From NCBI RefSeq assembly GCF_032854445.1, contig NC_088302.1:13385338-13449337 (forward strand): DNA of 64,000 nt. Reading direction: 5' to 3'. Below the pieces are notes generated by a model that made no database searches, was not told where the DNA came from, and worked only from the letters and a program-made list of their open reading frames with translations. The position numbers and the translations under genes are program-made. This document shows positions 1 through 9,330 of the stretch, piece by piece. Every line of letters begins with the position of its first letter. Within the stretch, counting starts at the first letter, position 1. The DNA comes from Liolophura sinensis. Its lineage: Eukaryota > Mollusca > Polyplacophora > Chitonida > Chitonidae.

Positions 1-670
1 CCGCGGACCGATTTTTTGATTAAACTTAGGAGAAAATTTTGATGAGAGAATTTGATATCTTGTTAGAAAAGGTCCTGATTTGCAATTAAAAGTTTTTAAC
101 TTTCGTCAAAATTGTAAATATGTATTTTATAGGTTACACCTAAGTACCCCAAAATCAGAAGTAAGGGCATTCAAAACTGTGCACTTGAAACACCGTCAAC
201 GTTTGAGTGTTTATAAGCTGAATCCTTATGCACAGACCACGTTAAGGAGGCTGATAATGTTCAGTGGTGAGCACAGACCACTCCTCATGAGTCTGACAGA
301 CCACCCGGCAATCAGTTAAGGAGGCTGATAATGTTCAGTGGTAAGATCGAAGTTTCTGGCCGCATTAAGCATTACCTCGAATACATCAACATAGTGTCTC
401 CTATATACATATAGTAACAGACCAGATCTGACACTCCATCGGTATACATCGGTCAGCAAGTCGACCAGTATACACGCTGTGTTAGTATGTTATACATGTA
501 CGTAGAGAAACAAAAAGCACCGAGAGCAATATTGACGACTCGTGTCTGACGCGACCTATGTATCAGAGAATAACGATGTCTCTAAAATAGTGCTATTTTA
601 ACATCACACTTCGCTTTCACACGGTTACATCCCCTTTTCTTTTGCAGATTGGATTTCCCAGCTGAAGTCC
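1..670. other. Intergenic DNA, no gene recognised
   Basis: No coding exon, RNA gene or known repeat could be supported here. The only structure seen is a short direct repeat: a roughly 30-bp block beginning gttaaggaggctgataatg occurs at about 241 and again at about 316, about 75 bp apart. The short open frame at 80-319 has no recognisable domain and runs through this repeat, so it is not called as a gene. Confidence 0.6.
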
Positions 671-699
671 TTGTTACATGACAGTCTCAAAGTTCTAGA

Positions 700-1560
700 T
701 TCATATCCGGATAACTATAAAAACAGCACAATAACAGTGAGTATATCTGTGATAACAGTGAGTATATGCGTCATAACAGTATGCACATGCGTGATTACGG
801 TGAGTATATGTTTGATAACAGTGAGTATATGTGTGATAATATGCAGTGAGTATATACGTCACAACCATGTATACATGTGTGATAAAAGTGAGATTATGTG
901 TAATAACAGCGAGTATATGTGTCATAACAGTGTATACATATGTGACAACAGTGTGCGACACAACAGTACGTACATGTTTGACAACAGTGAGTATATGTGT
1001 GAAAACAGGGAATGTATACGTCATAGGAGTGTGTACATGTGTGATAACAGCGAATGTATGTGTGAAAACAGGGCGTGTGTTCGTCACAGCATTGTGTGCA
1101 TGTGTGATAAAAGGGAGAATGTGAGCAGGTGAACAGATGTGTGATAAGTGAGTAGATGTGTGACAAAAGTGAGAGATGTGTGACAGAAGTGAGAAGATGT
1201 GTGACAGAGGTGAGTAGATGTGTGAAAAAAGTGAGTAGATGTGTGACAGAAATTAGATGCGTGACAGAAGTGAGTAGATGTGTGACGGAAACGAGATGTG
1301 TGACAGACGTGAGTAGATGTGTGACAGAAATGAGATGTATGCAGCAGTGAGTATATGTGTGATATCACCGGGCAGATGTGTCATAATAGTGGGTGTATTT
1401 GTGATAACTGTGAGTGCTCACAGATTTGTGATAAAAGTCAGTATGTGTTAGGTAACAGTGACTAGATGTACGGAAGTGAGTGTATGTGCTAACATTGAGC
1501 AGATATGTAAAAGCAAAGAGTGCATCTGTGATAGCAGTGGATGCACGTGGACATGTCATA
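700..1560. repeat. Minisatellite of about 21-28 bp units
   Basis: Degenerate tandem array. The left part (about 730-1130) is built on gtgagtatatgtgtgataaca-like units. The right part (about 1140-1350) has a tighter 21-bp unit, gtgagtagatgtgtgacag plus two bases, and the array decays toward 1560. Several frames on both strands stay open and give Cys/Val/Thr-rich or His/Thr/Tyr-rich peptides. That follows from a stop-poor unit whose length is often a multiple of three. No start context, splice signal or domain supports translation. Confidence 0.85.
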
Positions 1561-1682
1561 ACACTGAATATATGTGCACTAGAATTGTTTAAAGGAGTTT
1601 AAGAAGGTTTCAAATGTGTACTGTTTTCAGACCAGAGATAACAAGTTAAATGTGAACTTTAATGTCGCTACATAGTCCAAAG

Positions 1683-1787
1683 GTTAAAGGTCATCGCGTA
1701 TGGAACAAGCTACCCATAAACCTTAAACTACCATTATCAAAGTCCACTTTTAAATATGGTCTTAAAAAGTATTTGCTTAAGCAGTAG
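1683..1787 (+). pseudogene. LINE reverse-transcriptase C-terminal fragment
   Basis: Thirty-four codons ending in TAG read as the conserved tail that follows the reverse transcriptase of many Jockey/CR1-like non-LTR retrotransposons: an RVWNKLP motif, then NLK, then a STFKYGLKKYLL-type basic end. No RT catalytic motifs lie upstream, so this is a 5'-truncated copy. It is followed by a short 3' region and an ATTC/GTTC simple repeat (1848-1908), a common arrangement at LINE 3' ends. The clade is inferred from the motif only. Confidence 0.65.
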
Positions 1788-1847
1788 TTGCACGTTGAAT
1801 ATCATAACTATGTTTTTCATGTTCATGCTCATTCATTTTTTCATTCA

Positions 1848-1908
1848 TGCATTCATTCATTCGTTCGTTCGTTCGTTAGTTCGTTCGTTCATTCGTTCGT
1901 TCATTCTA
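1848..1908. repeat. (ATTC/GTTC)n microsatellite
   Basis: About 60 bp of cattc/gttcg tetranucleotide repeats just downstream of the LINE fragment, probably its 3' tail or a repeat seeded by it. Confidence 0.85.
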
Positions 1909-2917
1909 TTTGCAGAACAAGAACGTTAATGGGACCGTGATCCAAACCAATACAACGATAACAAAGAATACGAAAAACAACCAAACATTATTCCACTATT
2001 CAGAGCGGAGGAAAGTTATGCAAGAGAGCCTGAGTGGACATTAATGGCCTTTTTTCGGGAGCACACGTCAGCAAGCGGAGAACTACGATGGGGATTAGTC
2101 CAGTAGGCCCTTCGCGAACCCCTGTTATCTCCCCTGTGCTAGCAACATACATGTCAATCGTGACTAGGACGGAGAAAGGTGGAGACAGCCTTATCAAGGC
2201 GTATTTACCATAGCTGCGCCCCCCCCCCCCCCCACCTCCCGAAATAATGACAAATGACATCGGCTTAGAGGTTTGAATAAAAATGCTTAACTGACTAAGA
2301 ACAACGTGCAGTAGTTTATCTTGGATTTATCCGGGACTGATTAACACAGACAGAAATTGGTGTCTTGCGGGAATACTATATATAAATGCTGTATAGAACT
2401 GACAAGGGGCTGAAACCAACACCAAATAGATCTATACCATCCACAACACATCGGAGACTGCACACAGACCACCACTGAATAATCAAGGCCCAAACACAAG
2501 AAAAAAAATTAGAATTTGGGAGACTTTGTATCAATTGTTGTCTACAACTGCTTTCAGACAAGGACATTTCGCACATACGAAGTCTTAAAGACAAAGAAGT
2601 ATATATAAGATAAAAGACCATTTAACAATGAACTGAAAAACAGCTCGTTTTACTTATTATTCAGAATCAATTTTTCTTTTAGAATTTCTCCTACCGAGTA
2701 AAATTGTTATGAAACATCAGTTTCAAGGGTGATCGGTAGTGAACAAATGGATATCAGTGACGTGATATATCCACGTTTTGCTTAAAATAGTTCGATCCAA
2801 CGTCCTTTCAGCGAATGAATTTATAGATCTCTGTGTATATGCATTTCTAACTACAAAATCATCAGAAGTGTACGTGTGTTAGGGTAAGAAAGGCCACCGT
2901 AGAATCCAAAGTTTCAA
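1909..2917. other. Intergenic DNA, no gene recognised
   Basis: Nothing codable is recognised. A poly-C run lies at about 2219-2234. The stretch at about 2815-2995 resembles 12645-12840 (shared blocks such as tagatct followed by tgtatatgca, and a later gttgaaaaaattc block), so both may be old copies of one dispersed repeat. Confidence 0.5.
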
Positions 2918-3661
2918 TTGCATTTTACTAGGTTGAAAAAAATTCGTAAAAAAAATCAATCGAACTATTTTTCTGGACAGTGTTTCATGGTCTTCCTGTT
3001 TTTCATGTTATTTACCTTTAATCAAACTGAAATCTGTAAGGTCTCGTGTGACCATTTGCCAGATATCACACTGTCGTCCATGCTTCATGATTTACTCTCT
3101 CTGCTGTACGTCTTTAATTACATTCTAGAGCACTACTTTAATAAAACATTCAGTTCAAGGACCGTATCTGGAAACCCAACACCTACGTGCAGACAATGCA
3201 AAAAACTTTATCTCAAACTTCATCCAAATAAAGTTATTTCTGCAGAGGTGGAGACGTTATGCTTACATGTCTGTGGCCAAAATTTACTGATATCCAAGCA
3301 TTCATTCCTTCATCCATATAAAGTTATTTCTGCAGAGGTGGAGATGTTATGCTTACATGTCTGTGGCCAAAATTTACTGATATCCAAGCATTCATTCCTT
3401 CATCCATATAAAGTTATTTCTGCAGAGGTGGAGATGTTATGCTTACATGTCTGTGGCCAAAATTTACCGATATTCATGCATTCATCCCTTCATCCAAATA
3501 AAGTTATTTCTGCTGAGGTGGAGATGTTATGCTTACATGTCTGTGGCCAAAATTTACTGATATCCATGCATTCAGCCATGCAGCGGAAATGTCACATTTG
3601 GTTACTGCAGAACCAAGTCGCGCGTGTTACTTGCACAGAGATACATGTAAACTACATCTAG
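2918..3661 (+). other. Open frame carrying four 90-bp repeats (unknown)
   Basis: A 247-codon open frame. Its middle (about 3195-3590) holds four tandem 90-bp units, that is 30-residue repeats. Each contains a KVISAEVE block followed by LCLHVCGQNL. The period was measured from recurrences of aagttatttc ending at 3240, 3330, 3420 and 3510. The first 60 residues are hydrophobic and Phe-rich with a Cys cluster (CRQC near residue 92). No known domain is recognised. Because 90 is a multiple of three, the frame could stay open by chance. It may be a lineage-specific repeat protein or simply a minisatellite. Confidence 0.3.
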
Positions 3662-3995
3662 AACAGATACAAGACCGACTAAAGCTGAAGTATAAACGAT
3701 CAGTCAATCAGTCGATGCATGCCAGAAACAGAAATGAATAATATGTTCCATCCAACGCGATTCTGTCGGGCAGCAGTAAACATCACACTTTCTTTCATAA
3801 CTGCAAGTATTTCTTCAAGTATTTCCACAATGAATGAAGTTCGCGAGACGCGTTTGTTTTGATGAAGCATGGTTTTCATCATCATTATCGTTACCTTCAA
3901 CATAATTTGCATCATATAACTGTGTATCTTAATTTTGTAACGAGGTGGTCTCTATGTTGTAGTCATTTTGTTTTTATGGTGATTGACGTCATAGA
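3662..3995. other. Intergenic DNA, nothing recognised
   Basis: AT-rich sequence between the 90-bp repeat and the SINE. No exon, RNA gene or repeat is supported. Confidence 0.5.
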
Positions 3996-4980
3996 GGGCC
4001 TCCGTGACCGAGGTGATTAGCGTACCACCGCGGCGCATTGACTCAGGAGGCCCATCGCTGTCAGTTCAAGTCCAGCTCATACTGGCGGATGGTCGTGGGT
4101 TCCCTAAGGGCTCTGCCCGGTTTCCCCCACCGTAATGCTGACCGCTTCCTCTCCAGCCGTACGTGGGAAGGCCAACCAGCAACCTGCGGATGCTCCTGGG
4201 TTCCCCCCGGGCTCTGCCCAGTTTCCTCCCACCATAATGCAGACCGCTTCCTCTCCAGCCGTACGTGGGAAGGCCAACCTGCGGATGCTCCTGGATTCCC
4301 CCCGGGCTCTGTCCAATTTCCTCCCACCATAATGCTGACCGCTTCCTCTCCAGCCGTACGTGGGAAGGCCAACCTGCGGATGCTCCTGGATTCCCCCCGG
4401 GCTCTGCCCAGTTTCCTCCCACCATAATGCTGACCGCTTCCTCTCCAGCCGTACGTGGGAAGGCCAACCTGCGGATGCTCCTGGATTCCCCCCGGGCTCT
4501 GCCCAGTTTCCTCCCACCATAATGCTGACCGCTTCCTCTCCAGCCGTACGTGGGAAGGCCAACCTGCGGATGCTCCTGGATTCCCCCCGGGCTCTGTCCA
4601 GTTTCCTCCCACCATAATGCTGACCGCTTCCTCTCCAGCCGTACGTGGGAAGGCCAACCTGCGGATGCTCCTGGATTCCCCCCGGGCTCTGTCCAGTTTC
4701 CTCCCACCATAATGCTGACCGCTTCCTCTCCAGCCGTACGTGGGAAGGCCAACCTGCGGATGCTCCTGGATTCCCCCCGGGCTCTGCCCAGTTTCCTCCC
4801 ACCATAATGCTGGCCGCTTCCTCTCCAGCCGTACGTGGGAAGGCCAACCAGCAACCTGCGGATGCTCCTGGGTTCCCCCCGGGCTCTGCCCAGTTTCCTC
4901 CTACCATAATGCTGGCCACCGTCGTATATGTGAAACATTCTTGACTACGGTGTAAAACACCAAATCAAATAAATAAATTT
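3996..4980 (+). mobile_element. tRNA-derived SINE with internal tandem expansion
   Basis: The head (about 3996-4080) is tRNA-like: a box-A-like tccgtgaccgaggtgattagc and a box-B-like cagttcaagtcc. The conserved body begins with ctcatactggcggatggtcgtggg. The tail (about 4915-4980) matches other copies here: cgtcgtatatgtgaaacattcttgac, then a tacggtgtaaaacaccaaatcaa block and AATA repeats. A normal copy in this window is about 240-260 bp. This one is nearly 1 kb because the central part is repeated (see 4137-4905). The family resembles tRNA-SINEs widespread in molluscs. Open frames on both strands are by-products of the 95-bp period. Confidence 0.8.
4137..4905. repeat. 95-bp satellite made from SINE body
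   Basis: About eight near-identical units, each running from ccaacctgcggatgctcctgg through cagtttcctcccaccataatg to ccgtacgtgggaagg. The recurrence of one Met codon at 4265, 4360, 4455, 4550, 4645 and 4740 gives an exact 95-bp period. End units keep the fuller form ccaaccagcaacctgcgg found in unexpanded SINEs; inner units have lost the internal cagcaa. The inner form therefore arose once and was then multiplied, probably by unequal exchange or replication slippage. Confidence 0.9.
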
Positions 4981-5173
4981 AAATCAGTCTGACTTATATC
5001 ATTGTATATTTCATTTATAAGACCGATCAGGTTTACCGGTGCATGCAAGCACATGAAACAAGTATAACCCAGAGAAATCCAATTATGACGTGTCAAGATA
5101 AAACACATCTTGGTAATTGTTTGGAAGAACTATATTTGAGCTTAAAATGATGAAACAAAAAATGTCCCAAAAC

Positions 5174-5425
5174 AAAAGTTTTGGTCCTCTGACTAAAAAA
5201 TCTGAGTAATTCATTGGAGCTAATTCCACTCAGAAAACTGAGTTACAAGACCATGTAGCTGAGTTATTGACGACTCCTGTGAGTTTTCCGACTGATCAAG
5301 TGAGTCAAAATATAACCAGATGAGACTTTTGACTAAGGTGATCAGGTGACATGACTCAGTTTTCTGAGTCGAATTAGCTCCATTGAATTACTCAGATTTT
5401 TGAGTCAGTTGAAACCAAACTTTTT
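5174..5425. mobile_element. Fold-back MITE with ~70-bp inverted repeats
   Basis: Left arm 5174-5243 and right arm 5353-5425 are reverse complements with few mismatches. Both contain aaaatctgagtaattca, then ggagctaattc, then ctcagaaaactgagt. The loop is about 110 bp and repeats the ctgag/ctcag theme. There is no coding capacity. The size and structure fit a non-autonomous DNA transposon; no target-site duplication was obvious by eye. Confidence 0.75.
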
Positions 5426-5482
5426 CTCTCATTATTCATATAGCTAGCTATAGGCCTACTTGTCGCATTACAGTGAATTATT

Positions 5483-5512
5483 TTGGAGTACGGCGTAAAA
5501 CACCAGTCAAGT
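5483..5512 (+). mobile_element. SINE 3'-tail fragment
   Basis: About 30 bp (ttggagtacggcgtaaaac followed by accagtcaa) match the 3' tail of the SINE family seen at 4915-4960 and, inverted, at 6420 and 7573. The rest of the element is missing. Confidence 0.55.
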
Positions 5513-6419
5513 ATGATACCGGTACGCCTACTTGTTTTATCGCAATTTAATGAAATGTGCATACTCCTTACACTGTATCTTCCGCTGTTCGCTCGTTTTA
5601 CACCACAGCCACCACTTGACCTTTGTGGCCTGTGCGACGCATGTAGGCCTGCTTAGACTTAGTGCCATCACTAATTTCCTCCCGCGGAGCTATTCAATCA
5701 GTACTCAATCAGTGTTCAGTCATCGATGAAATACTTTCAGATGTAGAATAGAAACATCTTGTACACACTTTATATACAGAGAACGCATGTGCCTTCCTGC
5801 CTCATCGATCTCTGCGTTGTTCACGATGGTTTTATTTTGGATACAGGTACACGCTACTTGTAATTTATGGTGGTTGTTCCACTGACACTGATTTCTTGAA
5901 CATTCTTTCACTCTTGCTGATGAAAACTTCAGAAAAAATACTTGGAGGCCTCACAAAATCGAGTTATAAACACACAAATGAAACATGATAATTTGAGATG
6001 AGAACGACTATTAACAGCGGAAACGCTTGTTCCAGCATGGTGTAATGTTTATTCCTGTAATGTTATCGACGATCCGAGAAAAGAAATTCGTAGTAAAGAC
6101 ACTGAACTGAAAGAAAATAAAGCGAATAACAACCGCGAAAGTCAGATAAAAGATATTCAGGTGATAATCAGAAATTATAAGGAAATTAAGTTTTCTTTGT
6201 TGAATCCATTCCATTTAAACTCGACAAATTTGCCAAATACATAGCAGGTGTCGCCGAACCATTTAAAGCTGAATTTGACTCCATGCTTCTCATTACTGGA
6301 AAGGTTGTACCACGGCCTACTTTTGTCTGGCGTTACCTGTCGTTCACCAGGAATTCTGGAGGATAGAAATGTTGAAAAATGCACTCTAGACACCTTGAAC
6401 TTAATTCATTTACTTATTT
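5513..6419. other. Intergenic DNA, no gene recognised
   Basis: Only short open frames without recognisable domains. No convincing splice-flanked exon or repeat was seen. Confidence 0.5.
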
Positions 6420-6657
6420 GACTGGTGTTTTACGCCGTACTCAAGAATTTGTCACTTATACGACGACGGCCATCATTATGATAGGAGGAAACCGGACAGA
6501 ACCCAGTTGAACCCACGACCATCCACAGGCAGCAAGCAGACCTTCCCACGCAGAGAGAGGAAGAGAGGGGCTTGAACTCACAGCGACCACAATGGTTACA
6601 GGCTCAAGGGTCATTGCACCGCGCTGGCGTGCTAACCAGCTAGGCAACGAAGCCCCC
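6420..6657 (-). mobile_element. tRNA-derived SINE, full-length, minus strand
   Basis: The plus strand starts with the inverted tail (gactggtgttttacgccgta), continues through the gaggaaaccggacagaaccc body and ends with the inverted tRNA-like head (cttgaactcacagcgacc, then gctaaccagctaggcaacg) and a poly-C stretch. The order is the reverse of the copy at 3996, so the element lies on the minus strand. Confidence 0.75.
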
Positions 6658-7560
6658 CCCCCCTCCTCCCCCCCCCCCACACAGAGAGAACTTAAGGACA
6701 TATAACAAATATTATTGCAGATTTAATAAAGGTATGTGTATAAGTTATTTAAGGGCAAGTAAAAGATGGCAAACATTTGATCACGTGGACACTTTCTTAT
6801 AAGGTTAACAAATTATCAGTTTATTTCAAAGCAAAGATTAGATCGTCTTCAAATAGTTCGAAATGACTAACGATCGGTCATGGCACATAGAAATTAAATG
6901 TTTCTTCTAGAAGCCTGCTTTTACTTATTATGAATGCTTAGTGCACTTTGGTTATAAATTTCAAGAGGCATCGCGTTAATAAGAGTTTCATTTAATTTAA
7001 CCTTAGTGACCCCAATTACCTAATATAATTCAAGGTCGCTCAAAATGTGGTTCCTCATCACCACAAAGTGTAAATTTGGAGTAAGTTTGGCAAGTTTGGG
7101 GTAAACCGCTTAGAGGATGGTATGTTAACAAGGAACTGCCCAGGCGCATGGGCGGACAGACGCAGACCTCTACGACGATAACCTCACACTCAAAAAATTA
7201 ATCTGTTCATATTAAAAGAAAGTCTGTTGTTTGGGTTTTGCTAAAATGTATTCTGATATTGTAACACAAAACTCTGTCATAAACAACATAACATTCTGAT
7301 CGTTTAATACAATCTTTATGTTGGATTAATAGAATGTGCGTGTTATATTTAACAGAAGAACCTGCTGTAATAGCAGAATATTCTAGCATTACTCAGTCAA
7401 CAGTCTTTCTGTTCATTATTTTTGTGAGTGTAGGCGAATGTTGCGACATTCGCGGTTCGAATCAAAGGTTTTTATATCATATGCGCCAATTGTTAGTCTT
7501 TACCCACGTTTATGACGTATATAACGTAGAACTTCAATAATAGCGGTGGTTTGATTTTTT
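6658..7560. other. Poly-C tract and intergenic DNA
   Basis: A C-rich run at about 6652-6680 is followed by AT-rich sequence with no supported exon, RNA gene or repeat. Confidence 0.5.
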
Positions 7561-7572
7561 TTTTTTTTTTTT

Positions 7573-7828
7573 TGATTGGTGTTTTACGCCGTAAAGAATA
7601 TTTCACTTATACGACGGCGGCCAGCATTATGGTGGGTGGAAACCGGGCAGAGCCCGGAGGAAACCCACGACCATCCGTAGGTTGCTGGCAGACCTTCTCA
7701 CGTACGGCCGGAGAGGAAGCCAGCATGAGCTGGACTTGAACTCACAGCGACCGCATTGGTGAGAGACTCCTTGGTCATTACGCTGCGCTAGCGCTTTAAC
7801 CGACTGAGCCACGCAGCCCCCCCCCCCC
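7573..7828 (-). mobile_element. tRNA-derived SINE, full-length, minus strand
   Basis: The clearest unexpanded copy. On the plus strand: inverted tail (gattggtgttttacgccgta), body with ggtgggtggaaaccgggcag and cacgtacggccggagaggaag, box-B complement ggacttgaactcac, and box-A complement aaccgactgagccacgcagc, ending in poly-C. A poly-T run just before it (7555-7572) may be part of the insertion. Confidence 0.85.
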
Positions 7829-7974
7829 CGTGGTTTGACCCATGATTCTGATTAGTACACTGTCCCTTGGACGACAAATAAAAAGCAGTGTTCTTGGACT
7901 CAAACAAAGATCTTATTGATGACGCTAGACAGCATTAACTAAGGCTGTGGACAGCATATGGGCGATATTCATTT

Positions 7975-8200
7975 AATTGCTTTGATTGGAGTCTTGGGTC
8001 GTACTCGAGGATATTTCACTTATATAACGGAGACCAGCATTATGGTTGGAGGAAACCAGGCAAAGCCTGGGGAAACCAACCATAATCCACAGGTTACTGG
8101 CAAACCTTCTCTCGTACGACCGGAGAGAAAGCCAGCAGGAGCTGGACATGAACTCAAAGCAGCTGCATTGGTGAGAGCCCCCTGGGTCATTGTACTGCAC
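7975..8200 (-). mobile_element. tRNA-derived SINE, diverged, minus strand
   Basis: Same order as the copy at 7573 but more mutated: ttgattggagtcttgggtcg tail, caggcaaagcctgggg body, ctcgtacgaccggagagaaag, and ggacatgaactcaaagcagc for the box-B region. The extreme tRNA-like end is missing. Confidence 0.75.
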
Positions 8201-8411
8201 AACTAATCATTAGTACAAGCTCAATCAATATTTTCATTGGTCAAATGGCATATAATCTAAAATAGTTTGACAACGCATGTAAAGGACTGGCAACATATTC
8301 ATCTGAAAGGCCTGTGAATCCCATGAAAATTTAGTTAACACAATGATCTGCACATTATGTAAAGGATGACATATTTGACATAAGGTTTTTTTTCTTCTAC
8401 AAACTGTCTCC

Positions 8412-8415
<4 letters not shown>

Positions 8416-8477
<62 letters not shown>
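8416..8477. repeat. (TA)n microsatellite
   Basis: About 60 bp of uninterrupted TA dinucleotides. No gene is supported between this and 8200. Confidence 0.95.
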
Positions 8478-8480
<3 letters not shown>

Positions 8481-8753
8481 TGCATTCAAAAATGTACCTG
8501 CTTCTTTTAAAGTGATGACAAGTTTTACAGGAATATTTTGATGGCAAATATTTGGAGTATGAAATACATCTATGGACATGAACAAAAACTGACATTGGTA
8601 ATATCAACATGAATGCATAAAACTGGGCAGGTAAGACAGACAATAAAGGTACTTTTCAATACATTTGTCCAGATACAAGGAACTCAAACTATAATGTGAA
8701 AGCCTCTGTAGTTTGGTGCTTTTTTAAAGCTCCATAAACCTAAATCTCAAGTT

Positions 8754-8815
8754 ACGTGTGTGTGTGTGTGTGGTGTGTGGTGTGTGTGTGTGTGTGTGAT
8801 GCGTGTGTGCGTGTG

Positions 8816-8866
<51 letters not shown>

Positions 8867-8966
8867 TGTGTGCGTGTGTGTGGTGTGTGTGTGAGTGTGT
8901 GTGTGGTGTGTGTGTGTGTGTGGTGTGTGTGTGTGTGTGTGCGTGTATATATATATATATATAATC
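8754..8966. repeat. (TG)n/(TA)n compound microsatellite
   Basis: About 190 bp of TG repeats with GTGG and GCGTG interruptions, ending in about 20 bp of TA. Cys/Val and Thr/His open frames here are by-products of the dinucleotide. Confidence 0.95.
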
Positions 8967-9330
8967 ATAAAATTAAATATAGGTTCTACAGAGCTTAGGT
9001 AATGTACATATTATAAAGGAGTAAGAAAGTAAGATATCTCTTATCAAAATGCAAATCTGGTGTTCGTAACGTCAACTTCTTTTTTCTTTTTGTCAGACTG
9101 ATTTCAGCAGGTCTACGGCTACACATACTGACTGGCCTATGATTTGTCTGTCTGCACATGGTGTTGAAGCCACATCTGGCGTGTCCTAGTAAATTCCTCG
9201 CTCAGAAGGCTAGAGGTTAGCTGAATAGGGACGTAGTTTGGAATCACCTTTTTGTAGTAGACTCTGACAGAAACAGTACCGGACTTCCTGAGAAAATAAC
9301 ACACTGAGATTGACTCCATTCCAAGCACGG

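Noticed and set aside
4137-4905. CRISPR-like regular repeats
   Set aside because: Units are adjacent without unique spacers and lie inside a eukaryotic SINE.
4061-4955. Long Gly/Arg/Trp-rich and Pro-rich open frames on both strands
   Set aside because: They are translations of a 95-bp SINE-derived tandem array. 95 is not a multiple of three, so the same words cycle through all frames; there is no start, splice or domain evidence.
8747-8998. Cys/Val and Thr/His open frames
   Set aside because: Direct products of TG/CA dinucleotide repeats.
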